64,000 nt of DNA, taken from Sciurus carolinensis. Its lineage: Eukaryota > Chordata > Mammalia > Rodentia > Sciuridae. The notes under the pieces are model-generated. The model was not told the DNA's origin. It saw only the letters and a program-made list of their open reading frames with translations, and searched no databases. Where the stretch lies: assembly GCF_902686445.1 (NCBI RefSeq), contig NC_062214.1, positions 92,856,738-92,920,737 of the forward strand. Reading direction: 5' to 3'. The position numbers and the translations under genes were made by a program. This document shows positions 35,401 to 46,850 of the stretch, piece after piece. The stretch's first letter is position 1. Each line of letters begins with the position of its first letter.

Positions 35401-36839
35401 TTATTCTAGACACCTTTATTTAGTCTTCCCTATGATAAAGAATTCCTGCCTATGAAAATACAGATTCTTGTCAAAATGTTCCTGGTTGTTTCCTAGCCTC
35501 TCAATATGAGCATTTTTGATGTTTGAGATGATATGGGACAGGGCTGGGGGTCCTCATTAACCTCGCCAGTCTGATAGGGGTTGGTTAAGGTCAGTTTCAG
35601 ATTTTCTACTCCATTCCTTAGACCTACACCTTCTTTATGTGCTAGGACTTACCATTTTTTAAAAAAATCTACATTGTTTAATTATTAGAAAGAAATTGCT
35701 GAACTATAAAGTCATAAGCATTTTTTTTAGAATTAACTTTTATTTTGAAAAAGACACACTTTAGAAAGCACATCTTTGTTAACTTCTAAGTGGATCTGCT
35801 GACACTTGACAATTTTAAACCAGTAGCATTTGTACAAAGTCCCCGATGTATTCTCATGTCCAACACAAACTTACCAATGTCACAGGGTTCGGGAGTAAAA
35901 ACAGAAAAAAATAAATAAATAAATAAATAACAAACAAACAAACAAAAAAAACCCCTGCCTTGTTGTTGAGTTGTACTTTTAATTATTGTGAAATAAACTT
36001 CCTCATTAGCCTAGCTTCTTCCCCGGGATGACCTTTGGGAACAAAGCAGGAAGAGAGGGAAGGATTGACAACTAGGTATGTCAGCTGAATCACTTTAACT
36101 TCCTGTCTACAGAGCATGGGTCTTTCCTAGGCCTCCTTCTTCTCCAGACAGGTCTTTTGTCCTCAGCCTACACCTCAAACCGCATGCGAAAGGAAAACTG
36201 GAGGAATTTGTGAAACAGATTTCTGTTTCAATAGGTCTTGATTAAGAACTTGCGTTTCTAACGTGCTCTGGAGTTCCTCACCTAGAATTGCTCCACTCTG
36301 TAAAGCAGGCTCCTTCTCACCTACTATTTGATTTTCCCCAACAGCTATACCTCATCATTCCTCCTTGCCAATTTCAATCCTATCCATCCTTAAAAATCCA
36401 ATCCCAGAGTTCTCTGCATATCCCTTCCCCAGTTACTCTGATCTCTCCATCTCTGTGTCTCTGTCCCTGTCCTTTTTCTTTCTTTCTCTTAACTTTGTGC
36501 TGTGTGGGGGATATTTTAGTCTCAGATGATCACAGCCTCAGCCTTTCTCTGGCATGATGGAGGTAGGAGAGAGGTAATCTCACATGAATGGACTGACTTT
36601 CCCGACTTGAGGAATTCACTTTTCTGTTTCCACAACTGGCAGTACAAGCCAAGGAGACTCCAGACAGAACAACCTTAATGCCACTGGAAGGCCCAGTTAT
36701 TCCCCATCAGAGCCATAGCTCGTCAAGACTAAGTAGAAATAGGCAGGAGCAGCCGCCTGCACCCCAGACCTGAGACCAACCAAGTCCTCTTCTTTGCAAG
36801 CAAAGCTCTGTTTCCTGTTGTGAAGCTCAGTGTTCTAAA
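35401..36839. other. Unassigned sequence with an A-rich tetranucleotide tract
   Basis: (AAAT)n then (AAAC)n at 35906-35952 is the only clear repeat. It could be the tail of an unrecognised element. No gene seen. Confidence 0.4.
35906..35952. repeat. (AAAT)n/(AAAC)n microsatellite
   Basis: About five AAAT units followed by about four AAAC units and an A run. Confidence 0.92.
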
Positions 36840-37330
36840 AAGTCTGAGTGGTTTGTGAGCAGCCCTACTTAACCTGCACAGGCCGCTCGCCTCGGCACCA
36901 TTTCCCCGAGCCCTTAGTTATTTTTACTCTCTCAGCTTCTTCCCATTCTTCAGGTGCTGGGCGAGGTGGCGTTCATTTGGCTTTGCTTCTGACACAAGAT
37001 AAACGAGCTTGGGGCCCTGGGCGATTCACTCAGGCTGCCAGGGGGTTCCAAAATAGCAAACTATTTTTCATAACAGCAACGTGATATGAAGGGAGATGCA
37101 GCAGGTGCACTCAGATTTCCCATTGCCGTCTGGGGCGCGTGGTGGAGGGAGAGGATTCATTAAGTTTGCACTTGTGTCCGGGAAAGAGAAGGGCCCTGCT
37201 CTTGCTGTGGCCATTTCCCTTTGGCTGGGTCAAGGTCTCAGCTCAGAAGGTGAATCTTGCCCTTGGACAAGGTGGAAGTGCAGGGAAGCAGCAGCGCAGC
37301 CGCCCTGTAGAGTCGGGACTCTTTTTCACT
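36840..37330. promoter_or_regulatory. Local CpG-enriched, repeat-free block
   Basis: By hand count there are about 16 CpG sites in roughly 490 bases (clusters near 36882-36894, 36960-36972, 37122-37140 and 37288-37314), well above the surrounding sequence. It does not reach a classical CpG island. A weak promoter or enhancer with reduced germline methylation would fit. No transcript evidence is available from the sequence. Confidence 0.35.
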
Positions 37331-37361
37331 GTAGAAGATAAGGTTATGATGTGAATATTTG

Positions 37362-37363
<2 letters not shown>

Positions 37364-37405
<42 letters not shown>
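37364..37405. repeat. (TG)n microsatellite
   Basis: About 20 perfect TG units bordering the CpG-enriched block. Confidence 0.97.
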
Positions 37406-37408
<3 letters not shown>

Positions 37409-37429
37409 AATCGAAACTTGTATGTTAAA

Positions 37430-38420
37430 CAAAAAGAGCAAAGATTTCTTAAAAGCTTAAAAAATTTGGCATTTTAGTTCATTAAATGTATGGTCATTTC
37501 ATAAAGCTTAAAGGCCAAATGTCTCTATTATTGTCCCTTTTTCTAAAGGTGTGAAGGTGAAAGATCAAACGAACATTCCGTCTTGGTATTTCCCCTACTC
37601 CTTGGACTCATTAGAAAAAAGCGCCTGCTTTCATGACACCATTCACTAATAAAAAGTTGGTCTCTGGCCCTACAGCTAATAATCTCCCTTTATCCCCCAT
37701 CATGAATTATGCATATGTTTTTAGGATGAAAATTCTAATAAAGCAAAGAGGATTTTAATTTATATTTGCATGAATTGTGAGTTTCCTTTTGATGTTCTCC
37801 CCCATTAAGTTACTCTGCCTTCCTGGTTGGAAATGAACTAAAAGTAAAACTGAAGTATAATAGTAGTACAAAAATCATAATAATGTGGGCTTTTTGAAAT
37901 TAGGGTTAGGCTAAGGGGACAAATCTTTGGTAAAAATTGTCCAAAATCAAGGTCAGAATATGGGGAAGCAAAGCCTGTCTAAAAGCTACGTGTTAATGAG
38001 CTGTAATTGAGTGCATAAGACACTGGAATCTGTCTTATAATACATCTTAATTTAAACATTTCTTTTCCCAGGGGACCACTGAGTATGTGGTGCATGAATA
38101 AATAAACGCCATGACTTATTTTGGAGGCCCCAATCATAATACAATTATATGCATTGCAAATTTTCTTCTGCTACTTTTAGTTTCTAGGGTTTTTTTTTTT
38201 TAATTATTAAATCGCATTGCAGGAAGACATGTACCTTCACTCGACTATGAAAATGGAGTCAGAGAGGTTAGTCAAACCCGACAGGGGAGTTTTTTCCTTC
38301 AGTGAGTTGGACCTCATGGGAGAAAAATGATAATTCTATTTCATGTGGATTTTCACTAATTACTGGCCTGGCTCAACTAGCCATAGGAAGACAGGGCATC
38401 AACAGAGTAGTGATTCTCTC
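37430..38420. promoter_or_regulatory. Candidate conserved non-coding block with octamer sites
   Basis: A repeat-free, AT-rich stretch of about 1 kb. It has an exact POU octamer ATTTGCAT at 37764-37771, ATTATGCATATG near 37707, and TATGCATTGCAAAT near 38148, plus several ATTA cores. The absence of transposons over a kilobase in a repeat-rich region is suggestive of constraint. No alignment was possible. Confidence 0.33.
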
Positions 38421-38849
38421 TTACTCTCTTCGTCTTGCTGGGTTTTAGAGGCTTTTTCTCCTCAAATCGGTGGTATCCTCAAATCCTGATCCTACCAGAG
38501 GCAAATAATACATTTTATACCTTAAAAAGATCATTTTCTTTCCTTAGGTCACTAAGATCCATTTGCTAAATAACTCTTGAAGTCTAAGAAATTGTCTCTG
38601 AGTAGCCAGAAGAGGTGAATTCAACCTTGCAAATAGTTCTCTAAAACCATCACCCACCTCTACAGGCTTTTTTTCTTTATACAGAGTGTCTGAGTCCTGC
38701 CCACACTGGGTAATTTGCCATCTTCTACTCTGCCTTTCTCTATCTCTAATTTCTCTATCTGTTTCTCTGTATTAAGAAAATATAAGAGAGATATAGGGTC
38801 ATGGATGGCCAGGAGTATTGGCTTATAATCACAAAGAAGTGCATTTTCA

Positions 38850-39058
38850 TTCCATATTTTCTATTCCCTTACTTATTTAACAGCTGTGTGATCTTTGACA
38901 AGTTACTTATACTCTCTGTGTCTCAGTTTTCTCACATGTAAAAAAAGTGATCGTAACAGTTCCTATCTCACTGGGTTGTTGTGAGGATTGTATGAGATAC
39001 TGCCTGTGAAGTGTCCAGAAGAGTGCCTATGTGATCCCAGAAAACATTAGCAATTATC
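38850..39058 (+). mobile_element. MIR SINE
   Basis: One of the better preserved copies: CTTTGACAAGTTACTTATAC, GTGTCTCAGTTTTCTCAC, CACTGGGTTGTTGTGAGGAT. Confidence 0.85.
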
Positions 39059-39205
39059 ATATCAAAAGCTTCTTCCCCTGTAAAACCTCTCAGTTAGTGA
39101 TGTCCTCTACCAATCAAATTAAGTAATCTGGGAAACAAGTAGACTTTTGGACTAACCTGATTTGGGTGCTGAATTAGTCCCCTTCATTTCTCATATTAAG
39201 GAAAA

Positions 39206-39210
39206 CCTAG
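39206..39210. repeat. LTR target-site duplication, left (CCTAG)
   Basis: Identical to 39614-39618. Confidence 0.88.
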
Positions 39211-39359
39211 TGTTTTGGTTTGGGTCTTAAGTGTCTCTCAAAGACTCATGTGTTAAACCTTGGTCGACCAGCCCTCTCAAGTGCCACTGGGAGGGAGTGG
39301 AACTTTAGGAGGTGCAGTCAAGTGGGGAATGTGCCCTTGAAGGGAATATTGGGACCCTG

Positions 39360-39438
<79 letters not shown>

Positions 39439-39613
39439 TTCCTGGCTACCATGAGGTGAGCAGATTTGCTTTGCCACATGCTCCTTGCCTTGATATTCTG
39501 CCTCTCCCAAAGTAATCTGGCCAAGAGACCAGAAATCATGAACCAAAATAAACCTCTCCTCCTTTTAAGTTGTTTATCTAACGTATTTGTCACAGCAACG
39601 GAAAGCTGTCACA
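39211..39613 (+). mobile_element. Solo MaLR LTR (MT-like)
   Basis: Starts TGTTTTGGTTTGGGTC and ends AAGCTGTCACA. It contains AAAGACTCATGTGTTAAACC near 39240, an AATAAA signal at 39547-39552, and an internal CT tract. It belongs to a different subfamily from the LTRs at 20558, 33703 and 57379. Perfect CCTAG duplications define both ends. Confidence 0.92.
39362..39437. repeat. (CT)n microsatellite inside LTR
   Basis: CT repeats with one CACA interruption, located between the LTR's promoter-like part and its poly(A) signal. Confidence 0.96.
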
Positions 39614-39618
39614 CCTAG

Positions 39619-39792
39619 AAATTCCTTAACAGATAAACTCTCCCCCCCATTTACCCCAGCCTCTTACTGTGCAGCTTTCACATGTGTGACTGCACTACTC
39701 CCCTCCTAGGTCAGATGAGGAGGAATTGAGGGACAGAGCAGAGTTTGTAATTGATTGATTTAATTTGGTTTTTGATCTCTCCAGATAGTGAC

Positions 39793-39846
<54 letters not shown>

Positions 39847-41030
39847 TATTTTGGTCCTGTTTCTCACTGGAAAGACCAAATTATGGGTAAATGAGGGCCC
39901 AGAAGGCTGATTATTATAAATCATTGTTGACTTCCTATCCACTTCAACCAAGAGGGAAGAATGGTAAAGACATTGTAAAAGGTTGACATTGGTCCACTTA
40001 GGCTTCAACTCCAAAGTAACCAACTGGTGCTGTGTGGGAGAGATAACTGGGGCTAATAGGCCTGGCTGAGCAAGATAGGGGGCCAGTATCCTAAAGCAAA
40101 AGATGGGAGAGGGAGAGACTTGTGAATGAGGGTCATGGACAAGGAGGACACACTGAAGGCTCCCGCCAGTAGGTGGGGCCACAGCCCATCTACACCAGCT
40201 GGGTGCATCTCCGAGTGCTGCCTGGCTGCCTGGTTGGCATTTTACTCTGGAACTTGATTTATTCTTTCTCTCTTTTTTATTTGCTGCAAAAGTTATTTTA
40301 CACAGACATACAGTTATTGTTTTTTTTTTTTCCTTTCTGCCTTCTCTTTCACTTCACTGCACAGATATCTGAATATCTAATGTGTGCCAAGTTCTGATCC
40401 AAGGGCTACCGATGTAGGATTGACTGAGGCATGCAGGGTCTCTGTGTTTGGGTTGCTGACATTTGGAGATATGAGCCCGTGCTTCTCAAACATCGACATG
40501 CATGGAAATCCTGGGTAATCTGGTGAGAATGCAGGCTGCAATTCAGGAAGTCTGGGGAGGTATAAAGATTCTATACTTCTAACCAGCTGTGCTGTTGCTG
40601 CTGGTCCAAGGCTGACCATGCCTAGTATAGCAAAGAGTCCAGGTGCCCCTATTCCTTTCTCCATTAAGAGTCTGGCTGCTCATCCTCATTTATGTTAGAA
40701 GAATTTAACATTGGAGACTTGACCTGTCCTGGGGGACTATAAGTTTTGTCCTGTGACCCTGTTAGGCCAGCTGTCCCACAAATATACCAGAAGCACAAGA
40801 AAGAATGGATAAGAGGATCAGGACATGAATAGATGCCTCCCCACAGCTTTCCATCCTGGCCAAATCCTAGCACTGTTCCCCATGGGACCATGAACAACTC
40901 ATCTCATGCACAGGACAGCACCCAATTCCTGGAAGATAGTAGTACATTAAGCACATTGAATGATATCACCTCTCTCTGGTAACTGGGGTGCCATTTACTA
41001 ATTTGCCACTCTTACATGACTAATTTAACT
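39619..41030. other. Unassigned sequence with a (TC)n tract
   Basis: Apart from the tract at 39799-39842 and a T run near 40319, no repeat or gene was recognised. Confidence 0.4.
39799..39842. repeat. (TC)n microsatellite
   Basis: Pure TC tract, about 360 bases from the LTR tract and in the same strand orientation. Confidence 0.97.
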
Positions 41031-41720
41031 CTAGCTACTACTCAGTCATTAGGGAGTCACTTATTCACAAAGCAGAATCAGGCTAAATAAATAATAGGAA
41101 ATTGGGAAAAGAGGCAGATTAAAGTAGAGAGTGAGAGTCAGCTTTGAATTCAGGCTGGAGACCTGCTGGTATTTAAGGCAGATCCCTATTTAGAGCATAA
41201 ATGCAAACTCTCCCTCTGTTTTTAAGTCCCAGTGACCCTAAATGAACAGAATCCTGTAGCTGAGAGCAGCTACCTTCTCTTCTAATAAGAATCACATCCC
41301 AATAGGATGTACATTTCCAATTACTATGCAAAAACAATGGCAGAATTACTTAAAAATGTACAGACCCCTAAGGGCTCTCTATGCTGTAGTCCATGCGAAT
41401 CTATCATTTGCATGCAACTATTGTGGGGAGCAACTGAATCCTCCATCACAGGCTATTTAATCAAGCGAGAAGCCCCTAAATTTCCTTGCAAAGATTTGCG
41501 AGTTCTGGAGCTAAATATGCAATTGGTAATATATTCCGGCTGTCTGCACGCAGCCTTCCTTGTTTCATTCTGAATGGCATGGTGTTTGCATTGACATTTA
41601 GATGATGGGTCATCTTGGATTTCTCCTGTTCACAGCTGGAACCTTAGTGGCATCTCCCATTAGTAATCACTGTGCTTTTTTCCCCCAGTAACTGAGCCGT
41701 TTACAAACCAAGGAAAGGAA
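41031..41720. promoter_or_regulatory. Candidate conserved non-coding block with POU/SOX motifs
   Basis: Repeat-free. It has TATGCAAAAACAATGG at 41325-41340 (an octamer-like half followed by a SOX-type ACAATGG) and an exact octamer ATTTGCAT at 41406-41413, with ATTA cores nearby. This motif set is common in neural and developmental enhancers. An 88-codon frame (41307-41573) crosses it but has no splice context. Function is inferred only. Confidence 0.38.
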
Positions 41721-42359
41721 AAATTATATATTTGAGTACTGACTGTAGAAGGAAAATAAACTAACAGCACAGTAGGAAAGGTGCCTAGGGTTACTGTCTG
41801 TGGATAACTGAAGATCAAGTGGAAAAGGACTCAGATGGTATGTTTCCCCCGCCCTTACCCACTAGCCTTATTGCCAAACTTGTGATTGGAGTGTGAGATG
41901 AAAATAGTGTACAAAGACAGACTGTAGGATCAACTGCAGCCACTACTGCAGCAAGGCTGGAGGGAAGCATGAAGACTTCTCTCTACAAATACCGACTTTT
42001 CTGACCCACCAAGGGGCCTGGAATTCTCCCTTGCTTGTATCAATCTATCCTTCAGGTTCCCTGTTCAGAAACGAGTGAACTTTCTGGGTGGAGCACCCAT
42101 CCAAAAGCCTTGGTAGTCACTAACATTTTAAGTTCATTTAATTATCAGTTTCAACATTCTGGATCAGAGGAACCAGAGTGTCTAGAGACTAGGAAGAGCA
42201 GGCCAGAGCAATGCTTTCAGAACCATGGAACCCCTAGGCACTGAAAATGCAGCGGCCCACCACCCTCAGTATCGCCAGATGTGGGAAATGAGACAAGGCA
42301 GTGCTATAGTGTACGATACAATTACAAGATAGCATAACAAATTGAACTTAGTTTTGTGA
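41721..42359. other. Unassigned non-coding sequence
   Basis: No repeat or gene recognised. Confidence 0.4.
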
Positions 42360-43317
42360 GGGTTTTAGTTAAATTAAAAAAAACGAAGTCTACCCTTTTA
42401 ATAGAATTTTAAGTGTACAGCACCATACTGTTAGCTATAAAGATAGTATTGTAGAGCAGATCTCTAGAACTTTTTCATCTTGCATACCTGAAATCCCATA
42501 CCGGACCCAGCAAGTTGCAACTCCCCGCTCCATTGGCTCTAGGCAACTATCATTCTCCTCTAAGTTTGACGGGTTGTGGTATTGCATGTGGGATCATGCA
42601 GCCTTTGTCCTCCTGTGATTGGTTTATTTTGCTTAGCATAATGTCCTCAAGTTTCATCCATATTGTCATATATGCCAGGATTTCCTTCCTTCTTATGGTT
42701 GAATAATATTCCATTGTGTGCCCATACCATGTTTTCTTCACCCATCCATCCACAGGTGCTCATTTGGTGGTTCCCACCTCTTAGCTCTTGTAAAGATGCT
42801 GCAGTCCACACAGGAGTACAAATGTCTCATTAAGATCCCGATTTCAATTCTTCAAGTAGAATTGCTGGATGATATGGTTGTTCTATTTTATATTTTTTTC
42901 AGGAATCCAGTTGTTTTCCATAGAAGCTGGGTCATTTTACATTCCCTCTGATAGTATACAAGAGTTTCAATTTTTCTATATCCTTGCCAATATGTACTTT
43001 CAAATTTTTTGATAATGGCCACATAACACCTATGACATGTTGTGGTTTTGGTTTGCATTTCCCTGGTGATTAATGATGTTAAATATCTTTTCATACACCT
43101 GTTGGACATATGTATGTCTTATTTGGAGAAATGTCTGTTTAACTTCTTTGTACATTTTTAAAAATTTGGTTGTTTTTAATTTTGTTATGCTCTGCTATTA
43201 TAGGAATTTCTTACGTACTTTTGATATTAACCACTTATCAGATATGTGATTTGTAGATATTTTCGTGTTGTAGATGGTCTCTTTATTCTGCAATTGTTTC
43301 CTTTGCTGAGCAGAAAG

Positions 43318-43502
43318 AAATTTTGATTTATCTATTTAGCAGCACTGGGGTTGAGGCACTTTACTACTGAGGTAATTTTTAAAAATAATTTTTAAAAATA
43401 ATTTTGAGAGGCTAAGTTACCAAGGTTGACCTCAAACTTGCAGTCCTCCTGTTTCAGCCTCCTCAGTTGCTGGCATTATAGATGTACACTGCTGCTCCTG
43501 AT
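43318..43502 (-). mobile_element. Degenerate composite B1-ID SINE in old L1
   Basis: The complement of the ID arm (AGCACTGGGGTTGAGGCAC) and the B1 arm (CAGCCTCCTCAGTTGCTGGC) is recognisable with heavy decay. CAGAAAG at 43311-43317 and 43503-43509 flanks the element, and the host L1 sequence continues on both sides. Confidence 0.8.
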
Positions 43503-44441
43503 CAGAAAGCTTTTTAATTTGATATGGTCCTACTTGTTATTTCTGCTTTTTTTTCTCCCTGTACTTTTAGTATCACATCCAAGAAATCACTGCCTGATTA
43601 ATGTTAATGAAATTTTTATATTTTTTTCTGGTTTTTATTGTTTCAGGTCTTTTGTTTAAGGCTTTAAAATCCATTTGTCTCTTCTGTTTATTTATTAGAT
43701 TGTATAAACTTTTAACCCACTTTGTGTATTGTGTACATTTAAGAGTCCAATTTCATTCTTTTGCGTGTGAATATCTAGTTTCTCAACAAAATTTGTTGAA
43801 AAACCTCTCTCCCTATTTGTGTATTCTTGGCACCCTTTTCACAGATCAGTTGATTATATACGCTTATCTTTAGGTCTGGGCTCTCTATTCTAGTTATGCC
43901 TGTTTATCTGTCTTTATGTTAGTACCATACTGGTATGTTTATTATAACCTAAAAATATGTTTTGAAATCAGAAAGTATGAGACAGCCAGCTTTGTTCTTT
44001 TTTCTCAAAGTTGTTTTGGCTATTCCAGGTCCTATTTTAAATTCAAATATGAATTTTAGGATTTTTTTTTCTATTTCTGTAAGAAATGTTATTGGAATTT
44101 TGATAGGGATTGCATTGAACTATAGATGAGTTTGAGTAGTATGGATGTTTTAACAATGTAAGTTTTCCAATCCATGAACATGAGATGTCCTTATCTGTAT
44201 TTATTTCTTCTTTGATTTATATTTTATTCTTATTTATTTATTCTTTACCCATTACATACAATCAAATTAGCATAAATTTAATTTCCTTCAGTAATGTTTT
44301 ACAGTTTTTAGTGTATAAGAGTTACACCTGGTTGGTTAAGTTTACTTCTAAATATTCTTTTGGATACTTTTGTAAATGGAATTGCTCTTGACTACTCTTT
44401 TGGGGTGCTTGCTGTTACAGTGTAGAGTTTTATACTATATG

Positions 44442-44660
44442 TTTTTTTATTTTTAAAATTTTTGGTACTGGGGATTGAGCTCAAGGGCACTCAACCACTG
44501 AGTCACATCCCCAGCCCTATTTTGTATTTTATTTAGAGACTGGGTCTCACTGAGTTGCTTAGCACCTCGCTGCTGCTGAGGCTGGCTTTGAACTTGTGCT
44601 CCTCTTGCATCAGTCTTTCAAGCTGCTGGGATTGTGGGCATGTGCCACTGCACTCAGCGA
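44442..44660 (-). mobile_element. Composite B1-ID SINE nested in old L1
   Basis: A full-length antisense dimer with T-rich tail, GGTACTGGGGATTGAGCTC, GAGACTGGGTCTCACTGAG and CTGCTGGGATTGTGGGC. Confidence 0.9.
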
Positions 44661-45350
44661 GTTTAACAACACTTTAAAGTTGTTAAATTGTAAAACTGTA
44701 CAAGTGATTTTCGTATGCTGATTTTGCTTCCAACTTTACCAAATTTATTTTAATCCTCCCTCCATTTTTTTTTTTTTTGCAATCTTTAGAATTTTCTTCA
44801 TGTAAGATCATGTCATCTTTGAATAGAGATAATTTTACTTCTTTTCTGATTAGAGGGGTGCCATTTATTTCTTTTTCTTGCCTAATTACTCTGGTTAGGA
44901 CTCAGTGATGTGTTAAATGGAAGAGACAAGAGTGGGCATAAGACCTGGTTCCAATCATGGAGAAAAGACTTTCAGATTTTCACTGTATAGTGTGATGTTA
45001 ATTGTGAACTTCTATATATGACCTTTATTACTTTCCTTCTATCCCTAGTTTGTTGAGTGTTTTTATTATGAAAGAGTGTTAAATTTTATCAAATACATTT
45101 TCTCATCTATTGATATGAATAAATTGCTATGATATGAATGATGTCTTTGTTATATTGATGGCTGTATAACATTGATTTTTGCATGACAAACCTTACTTGC
45201 ATACTAGACATGCTATATAATCCTTTTACTGTGCCATTGAATTCAGCTTCCTGGTGTTTTGTTGAGGATTTTTGCTTCTATTTTCATCAGGGATATTGGC
45301 CTGCTATTTTTTTATAGTGTCTTTTTCTGGTTTTGATATAAAAATAATAC

Positions 45351-46073
45351 TGAGGAATCTCCATACTGCTTTCCAGAGTGGTTGTAGCAATTTGCCATCC
45401 CACCAGCAATGTATGAGTGTACACTTTTCCCCACATCCTCGCCAACATTTAATGTTACTTGTATTCTTGAAATTGCCATTCTGACTGGAGTGAGATGATA
45501 TCTCAGTATAATTTTAATTTGCATTTCTCTAACTGCTAGATATGTTGAATGTTTTTTCATATGTTTGTTGATTGATTGTATTTCTTCTTCTGTGAAGTGC
45601 CTGAGTCAATTCCTTTGCCATTTATTGATTGGGTTATTTGGGTTTTTGTTTTTTTTTTGGTGTTAAGTTTTTTGAGTTCTTTATATATCTTGGAGATTAA
45701 TACTCTATCTGAGGTGCAGGTGGCAAAGATTTTCTCCCATTCTGTAGGCTCTCTCTTCATTCTTGACTGTTTCTTTTGCTGAAAGAAACGTTTTAGTTTG
45801 AATCCATCCCATTTTTTGATTCTTGATTTTACTTTTTGTACTGCAAGTGTCTTGTTAAAGAAGTTGGTTCCCAAGTCAACCTGATGGAGATTTGGGTCTG
45901 TAGTCTAATGCCTAGGTCCTTGTTCCACTTTGAGTTGAGTTTTGTGCAGAGTGAGAGATAGGGGTTAATTTCATTTTGATACATATGGATTTCCAGTTTT
46001 CCCAGTACCATTTATCAGAGAGGCTATCTTTTCTCCAATGTATGTTTTTGGTGCCTTTGTCTAGAAAAACTTT
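45351..46073 (-). mobile_element. Younger LINE-1 ORF2 fragment, antisense, no 3' end
   Basis: On the minus strand this encodes the ORF2p segment from about KWYWENWKSICIKMK (near 45980) through REPTEWEKIFATCTSD (near 45760) to the segment ending KQYGDSS (near 45355). It then stops abruptly without the last part of ORF2, a 3' UTR or poly(A). It is clearly closer to the L1 copies at 18278 and 29710 than to the old L1 next to it. The cut lies within a few bases of the inverted-segment end of the copy at 29710. Confidence 0.85.
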
Positions 46074-46850
46074 GTCTAGTTCCCTGGGACTATGCATGAA
46101 GTTTGTCAATTGGTCTAGCCAGCATTTTTTCCAGGGATTCATCTTATCTTGCTCTCTCTTGTATCTGTGGCACTGCGAGTTTTCTGGTTCCAAAGCAGGA
46201 AGCCACCAGATCTCCCATGTTTTCAGAGTCAATAGGCAGCCAAAGTGTTCTAGCTCCCTATCTATTCCCCAACTTAGAAGAAACAGATACCAGTTCCTTA
46301 GGCAACCCTCCAAAAAGACAAAGCATAATGCACACTCCACTCCTTTCCCTCACTCATGAGGAAGAAATCTCAAGTTGTGCACCTTCTCTGAATTGTGCCA
46401 AGTCATTCCAGCCACCAAGCTGCCCCTCCAACTCTTCTATGTGCTCTGTACCCTGCAAGCATCTGAACTATAGTGACTCCATCAGGGTTCCAAGTGAGAT
46501 GAGAAATGATTCCCTTCAATAGCTGTTTAAAACACTCTAATGTTGGATGCATACTCTAGTCTTTTCTTTCCCTGAAGAGGGAGAAGTCACAAATGGGGGC
46601 ATTGTTTCTCAGCACCAAACTGTGTAGTTTGGGGGAGAGGCTGATGCACGTAAAGTGAAATTTCTCTTCTTATCCATTTCAATGTGGCTGTCTTTGACTT
46701 TGTGCTCTCCTGGGGTACTGAAACTTCGTAGCTAGATTCTGGAATTGTAGCAAAGGCATTTTGATCCACACATTGTTGTTAAAAGCAGTGTTTCTGGGAA
46801 AGAATAAAGGTTGGAACTTCCTACTCTACTAGCTAACTGATATCACCCCC
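46074..46850 (-). mobile_element. Probable old LINE-1 5' UTR, antisense
   Basis: The plus strand ends GGAACTTCCTACTCTACTAG, then CTGATATCACCCC, the complement of the typical start of L1M 5' UTRs. Inside are ATTTTGATCCACACATTG and GGAAGCCACCAGATCTCCC, also matching that region. Together with 42360-45350 it would form one antisense L1 lacking ORF1 and the ORF2 N-terminus. Frames here on both strands are by-products. Confidence 0.5.

Larger units (their letters stand above)
42360..45350 (-). mobile_element. Old LINE-1, antisense (RT domain through 3' end)
   Basis: Read on the minus strand, the high-coordinate end encodes a degraded ORF2p reverse transcriptase ([19 protein letters not shown] near 45270-45310). 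The conserved acidic motif survives only as FKDDM-like near 44825. The element then runs through the ORF2 C-terminus (YSTIRRKEILAYMTIWMKLE near 42620-42710) to the 3' UTR near 42370-42480. Many stops and frameshifts are present. It is interrupted by two composite SINEs. The 3' UTR style suggests an L1M subfamily. Confidence 0.85.

Noticed and set aside
39760..40182. 140-codon minus-strand frame
   Set aside because: Contains an arginine/glutamate run from the (TC)n tract; no family resemblance.
45912..46522. Overlapping 142-, 139- and 127-codon frames on both strands
   Set aside because: They lie in antisense L1 sequence (ORF2 remnant and probable 5' UTR) and are by-products of it.
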